A DNA stretch of 64,000 nt from Gp6-AA40 sp963742105 (GTDB taxonomy: Bacteria > Acidobacteriota > Vicinamibacteria > Vicinamibacterales > UBA2999): NCBI GenBank assembly GCA_963742105.1, contig CAVUKN010000002.1:186001-250000 (forward strand). The letters run 5' to 3'. Both the position numbers and the translations under genes were made by a program. Positions within the stretch are counted from its first letter, which is position 1; the number at the start of each line of letters is the position of its first letter. Positions 61,804-64,000 of this stretch are shown one piece after another. The notes under the pieces were generated by a model. The model was not told the origin of the DNA. It saw nothing but the letters and a program-made list of their open reading frames with translations, and did not search any database.

Positions 61804-64000
61804 ATGCGGGCTCGTCTCGCCGTCCTGTCCGTCTGCCTCACGGTGATCGCAGGTCCCGCGCTGGCGCAGGTGCCAGCCGGACGTGGCGGATCGATCGACG
61901 GTACGGCTTCGACCCAGGCTGAATCGGTCAAGCTCCCCGGCGTCCTCATCACGGTTGTCCGCGACGGCTCCTCCGAAGACACGGCGGAGCAGGTGACCGA
62001 CGAGAACGGCCATTTCGCTGTTCCTGATCTGCCGGCCGGCCACTACAAGGTGCGCGCGATGCTCGACGGCTTCGAGCCGATCGAGAAGGAGGCCATCATC
62101 GAGACGGGTGGCGACGTTCACCTGACGCTCGATCTCTCGATCGCCGCGGTCGCCGAGCACGTGGATGTTGTCGCATCCGCGCCGGCGTTCGAAGCACCGA
62201 CACTGGCGGCGAGCGAAGCCATCAATGCGTCCGAGACGCAGCTCCTCTCTCCGGGCCAGGGCGTACAAGCCTCGCTCCGCTTAATCACCGGCGTCATCGA
62301 AGTGCCGGGTGGTGACAGCATCGACGGCGGGCGTCCCTATCAGGCGGGGATGCAACTGGGCGACGCGACGGTGATCGATCCCGCGACCAACCTTGCCAGG
62401 CTGTCGCTGCCGGCCAACGGCGTCGACACCGTCGCGGTGCTGCCGAACCCGTACGAAGTCGAGTTCGGCCGGTTCTCGTCCGGGCTGATCCAGGTGCAGA
62501 TGAAGCGCGCCATGGACCATTGGAAGTTCGGCGTCGAAAACATGGAGCCGGCGCTCCGCTTGAAGCGCTTCACGGTGTTCCACGTCACCGGCATCACCGT
62601 GTGGCAGCCGGACGTGGAAGTGGGCGGTCCGATCGTCAAGGGCCGTGTGTTCGTGCAGCAGTCGGTTCAGTACCACTACCAGACGGTGGACATCCCCAGC
62701 CGTCCGGAGACCGAGCTGAAGAAGATCGAATGGTTCTCGTCACTGACGCGCGTGGACGCGAACCTCTCGTCGCGCCATTCGCTCGCGGTGTCCGGGGGAT
62801 TCGTCCCGAGCACGATCAATCGGGAGATGCTCGGCACGTTCGTCCCGCCGGCCGCGACCGTCAACATCAACGAGAACGTCGGTCACGGCCGCATCAGCGA
62901 GCGCGCCATCCTCGGCAAGGGCACGCCGGTAGAGACGACGGTCGAAGCGCACCGCTATCGGACCGACGTCGACCCCCAGGGGTTGGAACCGATGCGGCTG
63001 CTGCCGGAGACGACGGACGGGAATTTCTACAACCAGCAGCATCGCGATACCGCGGCGTATCAATGGATCGAAACGGCGTCGCACTCCTATACCGGCCTGG
63101 GCGGCATCCACGTCATGAAGGCCGGCATCGATCTGCTCCATGGCAGCTATGAGGGCACGAGCGACAGCCGGTCGGTGCTGATCGAGCGGTCGGACAGCAC
63201 CCTCGCACGACGTCTGGATTACGACGCCCCCAGCGCCGAATCCGTGCACAGCACCGATGTCGCCGTCTTCGCCCAGGATCGATTCCAACCCGCCTCGCGC
63301 CTGTCGCTCGCATTCGGCGGCCGCTTCGATCTGGACGGGATCACGGGACAGGGCAGCGTGACGCCGCGCATCGGCCTGGCGTTGCGGCTGAACCAGAGCG
63401 GGACGGCATCGCTGCATGGTGGTTATGGGTTGTTCTACGAACGGACACCGTCGGTGGCCGGCGCGTTCGACCAGTTCGAGGCACCGATCGATACGCGGTT
63501 TGCGGCTGACGGTATCACCCCGCTCGGCCCGCCGGTAGTGTACCGACGCGTCACGGCGCCCGACCTGGAACCGGCTCACAGCGCGACCTGGGATCTCGGC
63601 TACGACAATCACGTGCATCACGACTTCTCGTACCACCTGGGCATACTCGACCGGCAAGGGACGCATCAGTCGATCGTCGAACCGATCGTCAGCGCAGCGG
63701 GCGGCGAGTATCTGCTGAGCAGCAGCGGGCGCTCGCGTTACATCCAGGAAGAAGTGGGCGTGCACCTCGAGCGCGGATCGCACGCGGACGTCACCGCGTC
63801 GTACGTGCATTCCTCGGCGCAGGAAGATCTCAATTCGCTGCTCAATTTCTTCGACGTGATCCCGCAGCCGATCGTCGGAGAGAACCAGTACGGTCCGGCC
63901 ATGGCGGACGCGCGACACCGTTTCCTGATGCGGGGCCGGCTGACGCCGGGCCCCTGGCTGTTTGTGGGGACGGTGGACTGGCGCAGTGGACTGCCCTATT
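61804..64000 (+). CDS. TonB-dependent outer-membrane receptor (3' end outside window)
   Basis: An open frame from the ATG at 61804 to the window end, 732 codons. It begins with signal MRARLAVLSVCLTVIAGPAL-AQ and a carboxypeptidase-regulatory-like domain (ESVKLPGVLITVVRDGSSED, ENGHFAVPDLPAGHYKVRAM). The plug follows (LLSPGQGVQASLRLITGVIE, then the NGVDTVAVLPNPYEVEFGRF and SSGLIQVQMKR box) and barrel strands such as SLAFGGRFDLDGITGQGSVT. The frame is open with no stop. An in-frame ATG at 61777 would add nine residues. It is more compact than the three Oar-like receptors, with a plug closer to classic TonB receptors. The ligand is unknown. Confidence 0.9.
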   Translation, partial: MRARLAVLSVCLTVIAGPALAQVPAGRGGSIDGTASTQAESVKLPGVLITVVRDGSSEDTAEQVTDENGHFAVPDLPAGHYKVRAMLDGFEPIEKEAIIETGGDVHLTLDLSIAAVAEHVDVVASAPAFEAPTLAASEAINASETQLLSPGQGVQASLRLITGVIEVPGGDSIDGGRPYQAGMQLGDATVIDPATNLARLSLPANGVDTVAVLPNPYEVEFGRFSSGLIQVQMKRAMDHWKFGVENMEPALRLKRFTVFHVTGITVWQPDVEVGGPIVKGRVFVQQSVQYHYQTVDIPSRPETELKKIEWFSSLTRVDANLSSRHSLAVSGGFVPSTINREMLGTFVPPAATVNINENVGHGRISERAILGKGTPVETTVEAHRYRTDVDPQGLEPMRLLPETTDGNFYNQQHRDTAAYQWIETASHSYTGLGGIHVMKAGIDLLHGSYEGTSDSRSVLIERSDSTLARRLDYDAPSAESVHSTDVAVFAQDRFQPASRLSLAFGGRFDLDGITGQGSVTPRIGLALRLNQSGTASLHGGYGLFYERTPSVAGAFDQFEAPIDTRFAADGITPLGPPVVYRRVTAPDLEPAHSATWDLGYDNHVHHDFSYHLGILDRQGTHQSIVEPIVSAAGGEYLLSSSGRSRYIQEEVGVHLERGSHADVTASYVHSSAQEDLNSLLNFFDVIPQPIVGENQYGPAMADARHRFLMRGRLTPGPWLFVGTVDWRSGLPY

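Noticed and set aside
1..64000. tRNA, rRNA, CRISPR or riboswitch
   Set aside because: I scanned the intergenic regions for cloverleaf T-arm sequences, direct-repeat arrays and known riboswitch motifs and saw none; a computed search could still find a weak one.

Overview
The window is high-GC bacterial DNA with strand-mixed, mostly monocistronic genes. Several features point to an Acidobacteriota genome, most likely of the Vicinamibacteria type. There are four Oar-like TonB-dependent receptors with N-terminal carboxypeptidase-regulatory-like domains. There is a winged-helix/TPR regulator of the CadC kind, a Ser/Thr kinase, PD40 beta-propeller proteins, a DUF6152 protein and a secreted 'GKPDLSGVW' family protein. 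This taxonomic reading is inference from gene content; no rRNA, tRNA or CRISPR was seen.

Layout. 1-9.3 kb: a periplasmic HtrA-type protease cut by the left edge, a CapA-family protein, an MmgE/PrpD protein, a DUF763 protein, a YihY/BrkB membrane protein, a small DUF4235-like protein, a B3-type metallo-beta-lactamase-fold protein with altered metal ligands, and a J-domain protein. 9.4-16.2 kb: a secreted octapeptide-repeat protein, a large unrecognised cytoplasmic protein, an S9 prolyl oligopeptidase and a two-gene operon (secreted VOC protein plus a hypothetical protein). 16.4-23.9 kb: PD40 and Kelch proteins opposite a winged-helix/TPR regulator, then a tannase-family esterase and a DUF6152 protein. 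24.0-28.1 kb: a membrane Ser/Thr kinase followed 50 bp later by a TIR-WD40 protein. 28.1-35.9 kb: an outer-membrane barrel, a VOC protein, a TonB receptor, and an acetyltransferase overlapping a frameshifted PIG-L deacetylase. 35.9-37.5 kb: an ECF41 sigma-factor cassette. 37.8-47.8 kb: a PD40 protein, methionine aminopeptidase, a second TonB receptor, a hybrid PAS/GAF histidine kinase, a BON protein and a small secreted protein. 48.1-55.6 kb: an HTH membrane protein, a PqiA-like protein, a cytochrome c, an ABC exporter pair, a YciI protein, small membrane and PH-like proteins and an MFS symporter. 55.9-64 kb: a third TonB receptor, a benzoylformate-decarboxylase-like enzyme, a secreted LON-domain protein and a fourth TonB receptor cut by the right edge.

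The strongest items are three. (1) An ECF41 sigma factor is translationally coupled to a carboxymuconolactone-decarboxylase-like gene, and a TGTCACA-N16-CGTC promoter lies just upstream, which matches the published ECF41 autoregulatory logic. (2) A dispersed ~138-bp palindromic element occurs three times in intergenic DNA, and its terminal arms change in a compensating way between copies. (3) A Ser/Thr kinase/TIR-WD40 gene pair could be a signalling or conflict module. Smaller surprises include a repeat element that supplies the start region of a lipoprotein peptidase and a B3-fold protein with His-to-acid substitutions at two metal positions.

The genes do not form one pathway. Many encode secreted or envelope proteins (receptors, beta-propellers, peptidase, esterase, barrel), as expected for a polymer-degrading soil bacterium, with several independent sensory and regulatory units among them.
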